Positions 25,787-40,132 of a stretch of 64,000 nucleotides of DNA are shown here, piece after piece. The stretch is taken from the NCBI RefSeq assembly GCF_011742555.1, contig NZ_JAAQQR010000002.1:496001-560000 (forward strand). The letters run 5' to 3'. The notes under the pieces are model-generated. The model was not told where the DNA came from. It saw only the letters and a program-made list of their open reading frames with translations, and did no database searches. The stretch's first letter is position 1. Each line of letters starts with the position of its first letter. Position numbers and translations under genes: made by a program. The DNA comes from Luteibacter jiangsuensis. Lineage in GTDB: Bacteria; Pseudomonadota; Gammaproteobacteria; Xanthomonadales; Rhodanobacteraceae.

Positions 25787-26281
25787 ATGCCAGTCATCGC
25801 AACGGCACCCGTCGTCGCCGTCAGCCACCTCGATCTGGAGCGATACGCCGGCACCTGGCACGAGATCGCCCGGTTGCCGATGTATTTCCAGCGCAAGTGC
25901 GCGACCGGCGTGACGGCCACTTACACGCCCCGCGCCGATGGAACCATCGGGGTGCACAATCAGTGCGTCACCGCCGAAGGCAAGACCATTGCCAGCGACG
26001 GCGTAGCCAGACGGCCCGAGCCGTTCTCGCAAGGCAAGCTGGAAGTGCGCTTCGCCCCGGCCTGGCTATCATGGCTGCCCATGGTATGGGCCGAATACTG
26101 GGTGATCGCACTCGACGAGAACTACCGCTGGGCCATGGTCGGGCAACCGAGCCGGAAATATCTGTGGATTCTTTCCCGCACGCCCGCCATGGACCGAGCC
26201 ACGTTCGAGTCGCTCAAGGCGAAGGCTGTCAGCATGGGTTACGACCTCACACCGCTGGTCGTGTCCGGTAAGGTGGACTGA
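25787..26281 (+). CDS. Bacterial lipocalin (Blc family)
   Basis: A 164-residue lipocalin. The opening LERYAGTWHEIARLPMYFQRKC is the G-x-W lipocalin motif with the bacterial Blc continuation. Later YWVIALDENYRWAMVG and RKYLWILSRTP are the strand H/C-terminal signatures. Unlike E. coli Blc it lacks a clear signal peptide and lipobox at its N-terminus (MPVIATAPVVA), so it may be cytosolic or its start may be misplaced. Lipid or hydrophobic-ligand binding is expected. Confidence 0.88.
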   Translation: MPVIATAPVVAVSHLDLERYAGTWHEIARLPMYFQRKCATGVTATYTPRADGTIGVHNQCVTAEGKTIASDGVARRPEPFSQGKLEVRFAPAWLSWLPMVWAEYWVIALDENYRWAMVGQPSRKYLWILSRTPAMDRATFESLKAKAVSMGYDLTPLVVSGKVD

Positions 26282-26313
26282 GTGCATCCTGGCGTTCCAA
26301 CATCAGAACGACA

Positions 26314-26712
26314 ATGACGAAACGTACCGCTCCCTCCGTCTGCCCGTGTAACGACAAGGCCGCTTATGCCGCCTGTTGCGGTCCGTGGCATGCCGGCTCG
26401 CCGGCACCGACGGCCGAGGCCCTGATGCGTTCTCGCTACAGCGCGTATGTACTCGGATTGGAGGACTATCTGCTCGCCACGTGGCACTGCGATACGCGGC
26501 CATCGTCCCTCGATCTCGTGACGCAATCGCCTCAGCCCACGTGGCTCGGCCTCTCCGTGAAGCGTCACGAGAATCCCACGCCGGATACCGCTATCGTCGA
26601 ATTCATCGCGCGCATGCGCATCGGCGGCGGCAAGGCGGAACGCATGCACGAGATCAGCCGCTTCGTGCGTGAGGATGGGCGGTGGTTCTACGTTGACGGC
26701 GAGCTGTCGTGA
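26314..26712 (+). CDS. YchJ-family (UPF0225) protein with SEC-C zinc motif
   Basis: A 132-residue protein. The N-terminal Cys cluster (C10, C12, C21, C22 with H26 close by) is a SEC-C zinc-binding motif. It is followed by [27 protein letters not shown], the YchJ signature, and an NTF2-like middle domain. The function is unknown. The stop overlaps the GTG start of the WYL-like gene (GTGA). Confidence 0.88.
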   Translation: MTKRTAPSVCPCNDKAAYAACCGPWHAGSPAPTAEALMRSRYSAYVLGLEDYLLATWHCDTRPSSLDLVTQSPQPTWLGLSVKRHENPTPDTAIVEFIARMRIGGGKAERMHEISRFVREDGRWFYVDGELS

Positions 26713-27017
26713 AGCGCTTCGAGGAGACCATCTGCGAGGCGATCCGCTCGATGCGTCTTCTGGTCGTCGTATATGGCGACGAAGAGCGATTGGTGCAGCC
26801 TTACGTGTATGGCGAGTACCATGCGGGCGAACGCCTGCTGAGCGCCTATCAGGTTGCGGGTGGAAGCGCTTCGGGTGCGTCGGCGGGGTGGAAGTTCTTC
26901 CGCATGGACAAGGTGACGTCGGTCGCCTTGAGCGATCGCCGCTTCCATTCGCCGCGGCCGGAGTTCCAGCGCAACGACGGGGCGTTTGCGCGCATCCTTT
27001 GCCAAGTGAGCGATTGA
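26709..27017 (+). CDS. Small stand-alone WYL-like domain protein
   Basis: A 102-residue protein. AIRSMRLLVVVYGDEERLVQPYVYGEY followed by LLSAYQVAGG is like the core of WYL domains, which sense ligands in PafBC-like regulators and CRISPR or anti-phage systems. Here there is no DNA-binding helix-turn-helix, so it is a domain-only protein. The start is GTG overlapping the YchJ stop, which also fixes its reading frame. The recognition is by pattern and is moderate. Confidence 0.6.
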   Translation: MKRFEETICEAIRSMRLLVVVYGDEERLVQPYVYGEYHAGERLLSAYQVAGGSASGASAGWKFFRMDKVTSVALSDRRFHSPRPEFQRNDGAFARILCQVSD

Positions 27018-27032
27018 GCGACGAGCCAGCGG

Positions 27033-27080
27033 CGACAGGCGAACTTGCCGCGAGCCCCCGTCGCCGCTGAAGCGGCTCCC
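27033..27080. repeat. Partial family A repeat (right half)
   Basis: The right half of the 83-bp element only: GAACTTGCCGCGAGCCCCCGTCGCCGCTGAAGCGG and GGCTCCCACA are seen, without a left TGTGGGAGCCGGC end. It follows the WYL-like gene and is 50 bp before a complete copy. Confidence 0.75.
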
Positions 27081-27130
27081 ACAAAGCTCGCATGCCTGTC
27101 AGGAAACCTCTGTGCTTGGGGAGGTTTTTC

Positions 27131-27212
27131 TGTGGGAGCCGGCTATGCCGGCGATCCCGCGGCAGCGGGGCACGCTTGCCGAGCCCCCGTCGCCGCTGAA
27201 GCGGCTCCCACA
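27131..27212. repeat. Family A palindromic repeat, complete copy
   Basis: A complete 82-bp copy with TGTGGGAGCC and GGCTCCCACA ends. It lies 40 bp from the stop of the convergent SDR gene. Together with the partial copy it accounts for the 235-bp gap between convergent genes. Confidence 0.85.
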
Positions 27213-27252
27213 CAACGCTCGCATGCTTGTGAGGGAGCCGGCAGTACAGTGG

Positions 27253-28047
27253 TCAGAGAATCAGGCGAGCCACGCCGCCATCCACGCGGAACGATGCGCC
27301 GGTGGTGCCGGAGGCTTGCTCGGACGCGAGGAACACCGAGACGTTCGCGACTTCTTCCACGCTCAGCAGGCGCTGGATGAGCGAGGTGGGACGGTGCGTC
27401 TTGATGAATTCGGCTTCCACTTCTTCCTGCGTCTTGCCGCCGTTCTTCGCAATCTTGCCGAAGAACTCGCTTACGCCCTCGGAGAGCGTCGGGCCCGGCA
27501 GCACAGCGTTCACCGTGACGCCCGTACCCGTCAGCACTTCTGCCAGGCCGCGCGATACCGCAAGCTGCGCCGTCTTGGTCACACCGTAATGCACCATCTC
27601 CGGCGGCGTCTGGATGCCCGATTCGCTGGAGATGAACTGCACGCGACCCCAGCCGCGCTCGGCCATGCCCTTGGCGTAGTGACGGGAGAGGCGCACGCCC
27701 GAAATCACATTGACGTCGAAGAAACGCGTCCACTCGGCGTCGTCGATCTCGAAGAAGTCGCGCGGCTCGAAGATGCCGAGGTTGTTCACGAGGATGTCGG
27801 TCTGGGGAACCGCCTTCATCAGCGCGTCGGCGCCTTCTTTCGTTCCGAGGTCCGCGGCGATGCCGCTCACCTTGGCGTTCGCCACATCCTTCTTTACCGC
27901 GGCAATGGCTTCGTCCACACGGGCCTGGGTGCGTCCGGTGATAACGACGGAAGCGCCAGCCCTGGCGAGGCCGGTGGCGATGGCGAGGCCGATGCCGGCC
28001 GTGGAACCGGTGACGATGGCACTGCGCTTGCTGAGGTCGATCTGCAT
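27253..28047 (-). CDS. Short-chain dehydrogenase/reductase
   Basis: A 264-residue classical SDR. The nucleotide site TGSTAGIGLAIA, NNLGIF (in place of the common NNAG), catalytic Ser (ISSESG), YGVTK (Tyr and Lys) and the C-terminal GGVARLIL are present. The replacement of Ala by Leu in NNLG is common in one subgroup of oxidoreductases. The substrate is not predictable. The ATG at 28047 is preferred over an ATG 45 bp upstream because it fits the normal SDR N-terminus (LSKRSAIVTGST). Confidence 0.88.
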   Translation of the reverse strand: MQIDLSKRSAIVTGSTAGIGLAIATGLARAGASVVITGRTQARVDEAIAAVKKDVANAKVSGIAADLGTKEGADALMKAVPQTDILVNNLGIFEPRDFFEIDDAEWTRFFDVNVISGVRLSRHYAKGMAERGWGRVQFISSESGIQTPPEMVHYGVTKTAQLAVSRGLAEVLTGTGVTVNAVLPGPTLSEGVSEFFGKIAKNGGKTQEEVEAEFIKTHRPTSLIQRLLSVEEVANVSVFLASEQASGTTGASFRVDGGVARLIL

Positions 28048-28158
28048 GGGAAGCTCCGTAAGGGGAAAGTGATTCCCACAGCTTCGGGGCATGCGGGCGT
28101 CGATTCAATTACCGAAAAAGCAAAAGTCTTTCCACTCGGCGCGGTGAATGCCCCGCTC

Positions 28159-28917
28159 TCAGAGGTCGAAACGGGTCTGACCGTCGGGCACGCCGTTGGG
28201 GCCGAAGCGGCGCTCCACGATGGTGGTGCGGTCCTCGTTGTCCACCAGAACGACGGTGCTGGCGCGGGTGCCGTAGTGCTCGCCGACGATGAATGCGCTC
28301 GAGAGGAAACGCTCGCGCTCGATGCCGATGCCGGTATCGGGCAGGACATCGTCCGGCCAGCGGCCCTGATCGGAAAGCATCTCGAAAAGTGCGTCCACAT
28401 CGTCGTGCCCACCCGCGGCGAGCCAGCCTTCGAGGCGGTTCACCAGGGCCCGGGTCTTGGGCCACGGCGCGTTGAAGTCGGCGTTGCTCAAACCGTGCAC
28501 GCCCGGCGAGACGGGCTGGGCCCGCGCATGGGGGTGATTGCCGAGGTAGTACGCATCCTCGCGGTCGAAGGTGAGCAGGTTGAAAGGGCGATATTGCGCG
28601 GCACTGCCCATCAGTTCGATGGCATGCGTGCGGGCGGCGACGGTGGAGCCGAGGTAATCGGCTACCAGTAGTCCACGGGACAGGCCGCTGTGGTCGGCGG
28701 CGAGATCGCGCACGTTGGTGATGACGCTGGCGCGGCCGCGTGCGCCGACCCCGGCCCAGGTGCCGCCGGCTTCGAGGTCACGGCCCGCGACGATCTGTGG
28801 TGCCTCGTCCCATGCCGCGAGCGGCGCGGTGGGACGGGCGTGGAATTCGTCGCGGTTGCCGACGAGCACCAGGCGCCAGCGCGGATGCGCCTGCCAGGCG
28901 AAAGCGATCAGGCACAT
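28159..28917 (-). CDS. NRDE family protein (TANGO2-like)
   Basis: A 252-residue protein. It opens with MCLIAFAWQAHPRWRLVLVGNRDEF. Cys2 would be the N-terminal nucleophile after Met removal, and NRDE is the family name motif. GGTWAGV follows, typical of the Ntn-hydrolase-like NRDE/TANGO2 family. Human TANGO2 loss causes metabolic disease, but the bacterial role is not established. The gene is monocistronic and overlaps no neighbour. Confidence 0.87.
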   Translation of the reverse strand: MCLIAFAWQAHPRWRLVLVGNRDEFHARPTAPLAAWDEAPQIVAGRDLEAGGTWAGVGARGRASVITNVRDLAADHSGLSRGLLVADYLGSTVAARTHAIELMGSAAQYRPFNLLTFDREDAYYLGNHPHARAQPVSPGVHGLSNADFNAPWPKTRALVNRLEGWLAAGGHDDVDALFEMLSDQGRWPDDVLPDTGIGIERERFLSSAFIVGEHYGTRASTVVLVDNEDRTTIVERRFGPNGVPDGQTRFDL

Positions 28918-29022
28918 GGGGTGTCGGCCCGGGGGAGCATGCGGCCATTGTGGATGCGCGTGGGCCTGAAGCCAAGGGCGAAAGCGAAGTCGCTGGGCCC
29001 CTGCCTTCGCAAGGGCGACGGG

Positions 29023-34910
<5,888 letters not shown>

Positions 34911-35007
34911 CCGCCTCCTCGTGGCATTGGTTTCGCTGGGAAGCGCGCACGTGGCCCCGCGGCCTGGAACGGCCGACCATCACGTACACGCAGGAGCATG
35001 CGGACCC

Positions 35008-35037
35008 ATTCTTGACACAATTGACGCGTTGCGTCAA
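35008..35037 (-). promoter_or_regulatory. Candidate gltB promoter with overlapping palindrome
   Basis: On the reverse strand TTGACG (35037-35032) and AAGAAT (35013-35008) are separated by 18 bp and form a plausible sigma70 promoter about 100 bp before gltB. The -35 lies inside the perfect palindrome TTGACGC-GTT-GCGTCAA (35021-35037), which could be an operator. This is a sequence inference only. Confidence 0.45.
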
Positions 35038-35171
35038 AACAATTTGGACGTCTAAACGGAATTCTTACGAGGGCCGGAAGAGACCACTGGGAAGAAAGGC
35101 GAGCGGGCAGGCCTCGCGGGCCATACCAGTTCCAGCTTTGCGCAGGAGCCACTTCGGCGTCGACGGAGCTT

Positions 35172-35360
35172 ACGGCAAGCTGGCCCGCTGCCGCGGGATC
35201 GCCGGCACAGCCGGCTCCCACACAAAGCCTGCCTCATCAAACAATGCCCCACATCACATAGGCCTCCTCGGCAAACAAGGCAGCCGGGCGTTGTGTGGGA
35301 GCCGCTTCAGCGGCGATGGGGGCTCGCGGCAGGCTGGCCCGCTGCCGTAGGGCGGCGGTC
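35172..35360. repeat. Two partial, opposed family A repeats
   Basis: One half in reverse orientation is at 35174-35223 (GGCAAGCTGGCCCGCTGCCG to GGCTCCCACA). A further reverse-oriented copy is at 35294-35360, with TGTGGGAGCCGCTTCAGCGG and GGCAGGCTGGCCCGCTGCCG but no right end. Between is about 70 bp of unrelated sequence. Together with the promoter region this makes up the 496-bp gap between gltB and the envC-like gene. I see no other gene in it. Confidence 0.75.
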
Positions 35361-35393
35361 CCTACAGGCCCCCGCCGGGCGCGCGGGATGGGC

Positions 35394-35399
35394 GATAAT
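35394..35399 (+). promoter_or_regulatory. -10 box (GATAAT) 7 nt before the envC-like start
   Basis: GATAAT ends seven bases before the ATG at 35407, and no Shine-Dalgarno sequence lies between them, so a leaderless transcript is likely. Confidence 0.4.
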
Positions 35400-35406
35400 C
35401 CGGACC

Positions 35407-36576
35407 ATGCGCCCATCCTCCCCCGTTCTCGCCCTCGTTCTCGCCCTTGTCAGTGTCGCCACCCTCCCGCAGGCCCGGGCCGCGCAGGACGCCAAGGCGC
35501 GCGCGGAACAGCAGGACGCCCGCCAGAAGCTGGAAGGGGTGCGCAAGGACATCGAATCCCTTACCCGCGAGCAGCGCGAGACGGCGAACGCACGCGACAG
35601 CGCCAACGCCGCCCTCGCGAAACAGGCGGAACAGGTGTCGGCGGCGGCGAAGGCCGTGCGCGAGACGGAAGCCGAACTGGAACAGCGGCGGCACGATCTC
35701 GACCAGCTGAGCACCCAGCGCGCGGAGATGCAGGCCGGGCTCGACAAGCAGAAGGGCGCCCTCGGCGACCTGCTCCGGGCCACCTACACCCTCGGCCGGG
35801 GGTCGGACCTGCAGCTGCTTCTCGGCGACGAGGACGTCAACCGGATCTCCCGCGCCCTCGCCTATTCGCGCTATTTCCAGGAAAACAGGGTGGAGCGTAT
35901 CCGCGGCCTCCTGGCGGATCTTTCCCGCCTGCAGGAGGTCGAAGCCGCCATCACCGCCGAGCAGCAGAAACTGGAAGCCACCCGTGCCGAACGCGAGAAG
36001 CGCGCCGCCGAGCTGGAAAAACAGCGCGGCGCCCAGCAGAAGCTGGTGGCCGAGGCCGATGCCCGGTACAAGGACCAGACCCAGCGGATGGCCGCCCTGA
36101 AGCAGAACGAGCACGACATGAACGCCCTCGTCTCCCGGTTGCAGAAGGTGATCGACGAGGCCGCCAAGGCGGCGGAACCGGCGCCTGCCCCGAAGGGCAC
36201 TCCAGCCGCGTCGCCGCTGTCCAACCTGCGCGGGAACCTGCCCTGGCCCACCAGCGGCCCGGTGCACGCTTACGGCAACGGCGTCATCATCGTGGCGCCG
36301 CGCGGCAGCGAGGTGAAGGCGGTGGCGCGGGGCCGCGTGGTGTTCGCCAGCTTCCTGCGCGGCTACGGCATGATGATCATCGTGAACCACGGCAACGGCT
36401 TCATGAGCATGTACGGCAACAACGAAACGCTGCTGCACGGCGTGGGCGACATGGTGGAGGCCGGCGAAGCCGTCGGCACCGCCGCGGCGCCCGCGGGCGA
36501 CAACGGCGCCTATTTCGAGCTGCGCCAGGGCGGCAAGCCCATCGACGCGCGCGGCTGGCTGAGCAAACGGCATTAA
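35407..36576 (+). CDS. envC: EnvC-like murein hydrolase activator (degenerate LytM/M23)
   Basis: A 389-residue secreted protein with a signal peptide (about 1-24), a long coiled coil (about 25-260) and a C-terminal LytM domain (from about residue 275). The domain lacks the metal-binding HxH and HxxxD-type ligands: it reads AYFELR and MSMYGNN where active enzymes have histidines. As in EnvC, this means it activates amidases (AmiA/AmiB) during septal peptidoglycan splitting rather than cutting itself. A Ser/Pro-rich linker joins coil and LytM part. The protease gene follows 10 bp later, as is common for this pair. Confidence 0.9.
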   Translation: MRPSSPVLALVLALVSVATLPQARAAQDAKARAEQQDARQKLEGVRKDIESLTREQRETANARDSANAALAKQAEQVSAAAKAVRETEAELEQRRHDLDQLSTQRAEMQAGLDKQKGALGDLLRATYTLGRGSDLQLLLGDEDVNRISRALAYSRYFQENRVERIRGLLADLSRLQEVEAAITAEQQKLEATRAEREKRAAELEKQRGAQQKLVAEADARYKDQTQRMAALKQNEHDMNALVSRLQKVIDEAAKAAEPAPAPKGTPAASPLSNLRGNLPWPTSGPVHAYGNGVIIVAPRGSEVKAVARGRVVFASFLRGYGMMIIVNHGNGFMSMYGNNETLLHGVGDMVEAGEAVGTAAAPAGDNGAYFELRQGGKPIDARGWLSKRH

Positions 36577-36586
36577 GGACTAAGGT

Positions 36587-37930
36587 ATGCGGCAGCACCC
36601 TCTTCGCCTCGCCCTCGCAGTCGCCCTCGGCGCGCTGGCGATTCCCGCCGCCCAGGCCCAGCAGAAGCCGTTGAAGCAACCCGACGCGCCGGCCGCGTCC
36701 TCGACCAGCGCCGCGGCGGTGGTGAAGGACGCCGACAACTCGGTAAGCCTCGAGGACATCCGCAATTTCACGCGGGTGTACCACATCGTCCAGCAGGCCT
36801 ACGTCGAGAAGCTCGACAACAAGACCATCATGAACGCGGCGATCAGCGGCATGCTGCAGAACCTCGATCCCCACAGTGAGTACCTCGACAAGGAAGGCCT
36901 CGACGAACTCGACGAGGACACCACCGGGCAGTACGGCGGCCTGGGCATCGAGGTACTGCAGGTGGACGGCATGCTGAAGATCGTCTCCCCCATCGACGAC
37001 ACGCCGGCCTCGCGCGCGGGCATCAAGCCGGGCGACACCATCCTCAAGGTGGACGGCATGGTGGTCGACAGCCAGAACATCGACGAGGCCTTCAAGAAAC
37101 TGCGCGGCGACCCGGGCAGCAAGATCACGCTCACCATCCTGCACGAGAAATCGGACAAGCCGCTGGATGTGCCGATGGTACGCGAGCGCATCAACGTCAC
37201 CAGCGTGAAGCTGCGCCAGCTGGAGCCGGGGTACGTGTACATCCGCCTGAGCCAGTTCCAGGAAGACACAGCCAGCGACCTGGACAAGAAGCTCGGGAAC
37301 TACATTGCGAAAAACGGCGCGCCGCGCGGCGCCGTGCTGGACCTGCGCTCGAACCCGGGCGGCCTGCTGACCACGGCGGTGGGGGTCGCGGACACGTTCC
37401 TCGACAGCGGCACCATCGTCACCACCAAGGGACGGCTGCCGGACGCCAACCTGCATTTCGATGCGCATCCGGGCGACATGCTGCATGGCGCGCCCATCGT
37501 CATCCTGGCCGACAACGGCACGGCTTCCGCTGCGGAGATCGTGTCGGGCGCCCTGAAGGACAACCACCGCGCGCTGATCATGGGCCGCCGCACGTTCGGC
37601 AAGGGCGTGGTGCAGACCGTGCTTCCGCTCGACGAAACGCATGCGGTGAAGATCACCACCGCGCGCTACTACACGCCGAACGGCACGTCGATCCAGGCCG
37701 AAGGCATCAAGCCGGACATCGCCCTCGCCGATCTTTCGGTGAACAAGGCCGACACGCCGCCGCAGCTGATCGGATCGGAAGCCGACCTGCCCAACCACCT
37801 GGTGAACGAGAAAGCCGCGGCTGACGACAAGGCTTCAGGCGACGACGACGGCAAGCTGGCCATCGAGGATTACGCGCTGTCGCAGGCGCTGAACGTGCTG
37901 AAGGGAATGGCGCTGAACCGTTCGCGTTAA
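36587..37930 (+). CDS. C-terminal processing peptidase (S41, CtpA/Prc-like)
   Basis: A 447-residue periplasmic serine protease. It has a signal peptide (about 1-24) and a PDZ domain (about 90-180, GYGGLGIEV and IKPGDTILKVDG). The S41 core has the catalytic serine in ADNGTASAAEI and lysine in FGKGVVQ. Family members cut unstructured C-termini of envelope proteins, including peptidoglycan hydrolases. It is an operon with the upstream envC-like gene. The last 80 residues are acidic and Lys-rich. A family C repeat follows. Confidence 0.93.
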   Translation: MRQHPLRLALAVALGALAIPAAQAQQKPLKQPDAPAASSTSAAAVVKDADNSVSLEDIRNFTRVYHIVQQAYVEKLDNKTIMNAAISGMLQNLDPHSEYLDKEGLDELDEDTTGQYGGLGIEVLQVDGMLKIVSPIDDTPASRAGIKPGDTILKVDGMVVDSQNIDEAFKKLRGDPGSKITLTILHEKSDKPLDVPMVRERINVTSVKLRQLEPGYVYIRLSQFQEDTASDLDKKLGNYIAKNGAPRGAVLDLRSNPGGLLTTAVGVADTFLDSGTIVTTKGRLPDANLHFDAHPGDMLHGAPIVILADNGTASAAEIVSGALKDNHRALIMGRRTFGKGVVQTVLPLDETHAVKITTARYYTPNGTSIQAEGIKPDIALADLSVNKADTPPQLIGSEADLPNHLVNEKAAADDKASGDDDGKLAIEDYALSQALNVLKGMALNRSR

Positions 37931-37936
37931 TCCCTG

Positions 37937-38026
37937 CTGTCGCCCCTGCGAAAGCAGGGGCCCAGAGACTCCGTGCTCGATCGTGCCGCGAGGCTCTGGA
38001 TTCCTGCTTTCGCAGGAATGACGGTG
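37937..38026. repeat. Family C palindromic repeats
   Basis: Two inverted copies of the CCTGCGAAAGCAGG palindrome at 37943-37962 and 38001-38018, flanked by CCCAG and GGATTC as in the copies near 20045. They lie between the convergent peptidase and unknown genes. Confidence 0.75.
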
Positions 38027-38060
38027 CTGAGTGGCGCGGCGTGCTACCACGACGGACCGG

Positions 38061-38690
38061 CTACCAGAGCTTCCACCACGGCCGGGTAGCCTTCGCCACG
38101 GCCTTGCGCACCTTGCGCGGCAGCTCCGGATCGGCTGGCGTCGGTGCCACGACTTCCGCCGGCGTCCAGCCCTCGCAGAGCGCCGCGCCGAACGCCGATG
38201 CGGGCAAGTCCGCATGGAACGTCGTGACGCTTTGCGCCAGTTCGATCGGCAGCGAATAGTAATGATCGACATCGTCGCCCTCGGCGTCCGCCGCGTCCTG
38301 CATGGACTCCATGCGCGCGTGAAGCGCGTCGAAGGCGGCGGGAAGGCTGCCGCTGGTGAACAGGTTACGCATGTCGTCCTGCTGGCCGTCGTGCTCCGCG
38401 CGCCAGTTGCGCAGGCCGTTCACGTAACAGGTGGCCGAACTCACCATCACCTGGTCGTCGTACTCGCAGGTGACGACCACGCAGCCGCGCGACAGGCGCC
38501 GCATGGCCTCTTCCGCGATCAGTGGGGCGGCGAAGCGGGTAACCACCGCGTACCAGCCATTGGGCAGGGCGAGAGAGAAACCGCGCCGGGGATGGCTCGT
38601 CGTCTGCTCGTTGCGCACCAGGTCGAGTTCGGCGAGTACGTCGTCGCCGCCCTTGCCCTTGACTGCAAGCCAGCCGATCGACGTCGCCAA
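38061..38690 (-). CDS. Hypothetical protein next to tatABC
   Basis: A 209-residue soluble protein without signal peptide. Distinct segments are LPNGWYAVVTRF, GCVVVTCEYDDQV and a Trp-rich basic end (RPWWKLW). I do not recognise a family. It lies 4 bp after the stop of tatC on the same strand, so it may be co-transcribed with the tat operon. There is no evidence for secretion. The function is unknown. Confidence 0.7.
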   Translation of the reverse strand: MATSIGWLAVKGKGGDDVLAELDLVRNEQTTSHPRRGFSLALPNGWYAVVTRFAAPLIAEEAMRRLSRGCVVVTCEYDDQVMVSSATCYVNGLRNWRAEHDGQQDDMRNLFTSGSLPAAFDALHARMESMQDAADAEGDDVDHYYSLPIELAQSVTTFHADLPASAFGAALCEGWTPAEVVAPTPADPELPRKVRKAVAKATRPWWKLW

Positions 38691-38694
38691 TGAC

Positions 38695-39453
38695 TTACTC
38701 CGTTGCGGCGGGCTTGAGTAGGAAGCGCACCGCCAGCAGGCCCAGCTCGTAAAGCAGGCACATCGGCACCGCGAGCATGATCATGGAAAGCAGATCGGGC
38801 GGGGTGATGAAGGCCGCGATGGCGAAGGCGCCCACGATGGCGTAGCCGCGCCCCTTGCTCAGCTTCTCGGCATCCACGATGCCGACGGCGGCGAGGATCA
38901 CCACCGCCACGGGCACCTCGAAGCAGAGTCCGAAGGCGAAGAACATGAGCATCACGAAATCGAGGTAATGCGTGATGTCCGTCATCATCGCCACGCCGTC
39001 GGGGGTGACGGCGTTGAGGAACTTGAACGCCGCCGGCAGTACGACGAAATAAGCGAACGCGCATCCGGAATAGAACAGCACCAGCGAGGCCACCAGAAGA
39101 GGACGCGCCAGGCGTTTCTCGTGCCGGTACAAGCCCGGGCTAACGAATGCCCACAGCTGGTAGAGGATCATCGGCATGCTGATGAACAGCGCGACGAAGA
39201 ACGCGAGCTTCAACGGCGTGACGAACGGGCTGGCCACTTCGGTGGCGATCAGGTGCGCGCCCTGCGGCATGCGCTCCACCAGCGGTTTGGCCAGCTCGGC
39301 ATAGAGGTGGTTCGCCACCGGCACCAGCGCCAGCAGCACCAGCAGCAGCACCACGATGGCGCGCAGCAGGCGCGAGCGCAGTTCGATCAGGTGCGAGAAA
39401 AGGCCCTCTTCGACCACGTCGTCGGGCGACGGATCGGGCTCACGTGCGGTCAT
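38695..39453 (-). CDS. tatC: Sec-independent protein translocase TatC
   Basis: A 252-residue, six-helix membrane protein, the receptor for twin-arginine signal peptides. The N-terminal SHLIELRSRLLRAI and the conserved Phe/Glu segments (FVSPGLYRHEKR, and FEVPVAVVILA) match TatC. It overlaps tatB by 14 bp and is the third gene of tatABC. Confidence 0.95.
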   Translation of the reverse strand: MTAREPDPSPDDVVEEGLFSHLIELRSRLLRAIVVLLLVLLALVPVANHLYAELAKPLVERMPQGAHLIATEVASPFVTPLKLAFFVALFISMPMILYQLWAFVSPGLYRHEKRLARPLLVASLVLFYSGCAFAYFVVLPAAFKFLNAVTPDGVAMMTDITHYLDFVMLMFFAFGLCFEVPVAVVILAAVGIVDAEKLSKGRGYAIVGAFAIAAFITPPDLLSMIMLAVPMCLLYELGLLAVRFLLKPAATE

Positions 39454-39832
39454 GCGAGTCGTTCTTCAGCGGAAGCATGTCGAGGGCGGGGTCCGGCTGC
39501 CGGGGCTCCGTGTGTGCCGGTGCCTGCGTATCGGTGAAGGTGTCGCGCACCTGCTCCCCGGTTTCGCGAATGCCGGCGCCGGCGGCGCGGAGGTCCTCAC
39601 GCACGCTGTCGTGGGTGGCACGGGCGTTCTCCGCGGTCTCGCGCAGGGTGCGCTTGATTTCCTCGGCCTGGATTTCCCGCTCGACCTCGGCCCGCACGCT
39701 GTCCCAGCCGTTGCGCATCCGCCGCAGCAAGGCGCCCGCCGTGCGGGCGGCATGCGGCAGGCGCTCCGGTCCGAGGACGATGAGCGCCACCACCGCGAGC
39801 AGCAGCAGCTTGGTGAGGCTGATGTCGATCAT
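39440..39832 (-). CDS. tatB: Sec-independent protein translocase TatB
   Basis: A 130-residue protein with one N-terminal membrane helix (residues 2-21) ending in the VLGPERLPHAARTAG amphipathic motif that defines TatB, then a helical acidic tail. It forms the receptor complex with TatC. It lies between tatA and tatC in the usual order, 12 bp after tatA. Confidence 0.94.
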   Translation of the reverse strand: MIDISLTKLLLLAVVALIVLGPERLPHAARTAGALLRRMRNGWDSVRAEVEREIQAEEIKRTLRETAENARATHDSVREDLRAAGAGIRETGEQVRDTFTDTQAPAHTEPRQPDPALDMLPLKNDSHDRT

Positions 39833-39844
39833 GGCGCCGCCGGA

Positions 39845-40090
39845 TCAGGGCGCGCGGTCGCGCGGCTCGCTCGTCTCGCTATGGACCGGCGGCACCTGGG
39901 TGGACGCCGGCGGGTCGGCCCGCAGCTTTTCCTCGCGCTCGCGCTGCTGGCGGGCTTCTTCGTCGCCGTCCAGGCCTTTCTTGAAGTCGCGCATGGCACC
40001 GCCCAGGTCCGAGCCGATGTTACGCAGCTTCTTCGTACCGAAGATCAGTACGACGACGAGCAGCAGGAGGACGATATGGGTAATGCTCAT
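39845..40090 (-). CDS. tatA: Sec-independent protein translocase TatA
   Basis: An 81-residue pore component with an N-terminal helix, the [23 protein letters not shown] amphipathic motif and a charged tail. It is the first gene of tatABC. An AGAGGTTTCC ribosome-like site precedes the ATG on the reverse strand. Three-gene tat operons without tatD/E are common. Confidence 0.94.
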   Translation of the reverse strand: MSITHIVLLLLVVVLIFGTKKLRNIGSDLGGAMRDFKKGLDGDEEARQQREREEKLRADPPASTQVPPVHSETSEPRDRAP

Positions 40091-40132
40091 GGAAACCTCT
40101 CGGGCCGCCTCGGGCGGCCAGTGGGACGGGGG

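Noticed and set aside
26709-27017. The WYL-like gene as a random frame after YchJ
   Set aside because: The GTGA overlap, protein-like composition and hydrophobic pattern argue it is a real gene, so it is kept as a feature with moderate confidence.
35407-36576. The envC-like gene as an active M23 endopeptidase
   Set aside because: The metal-binding histidines are replaced (AYFELR, MSMYGNN), so amidase activation is more likely.
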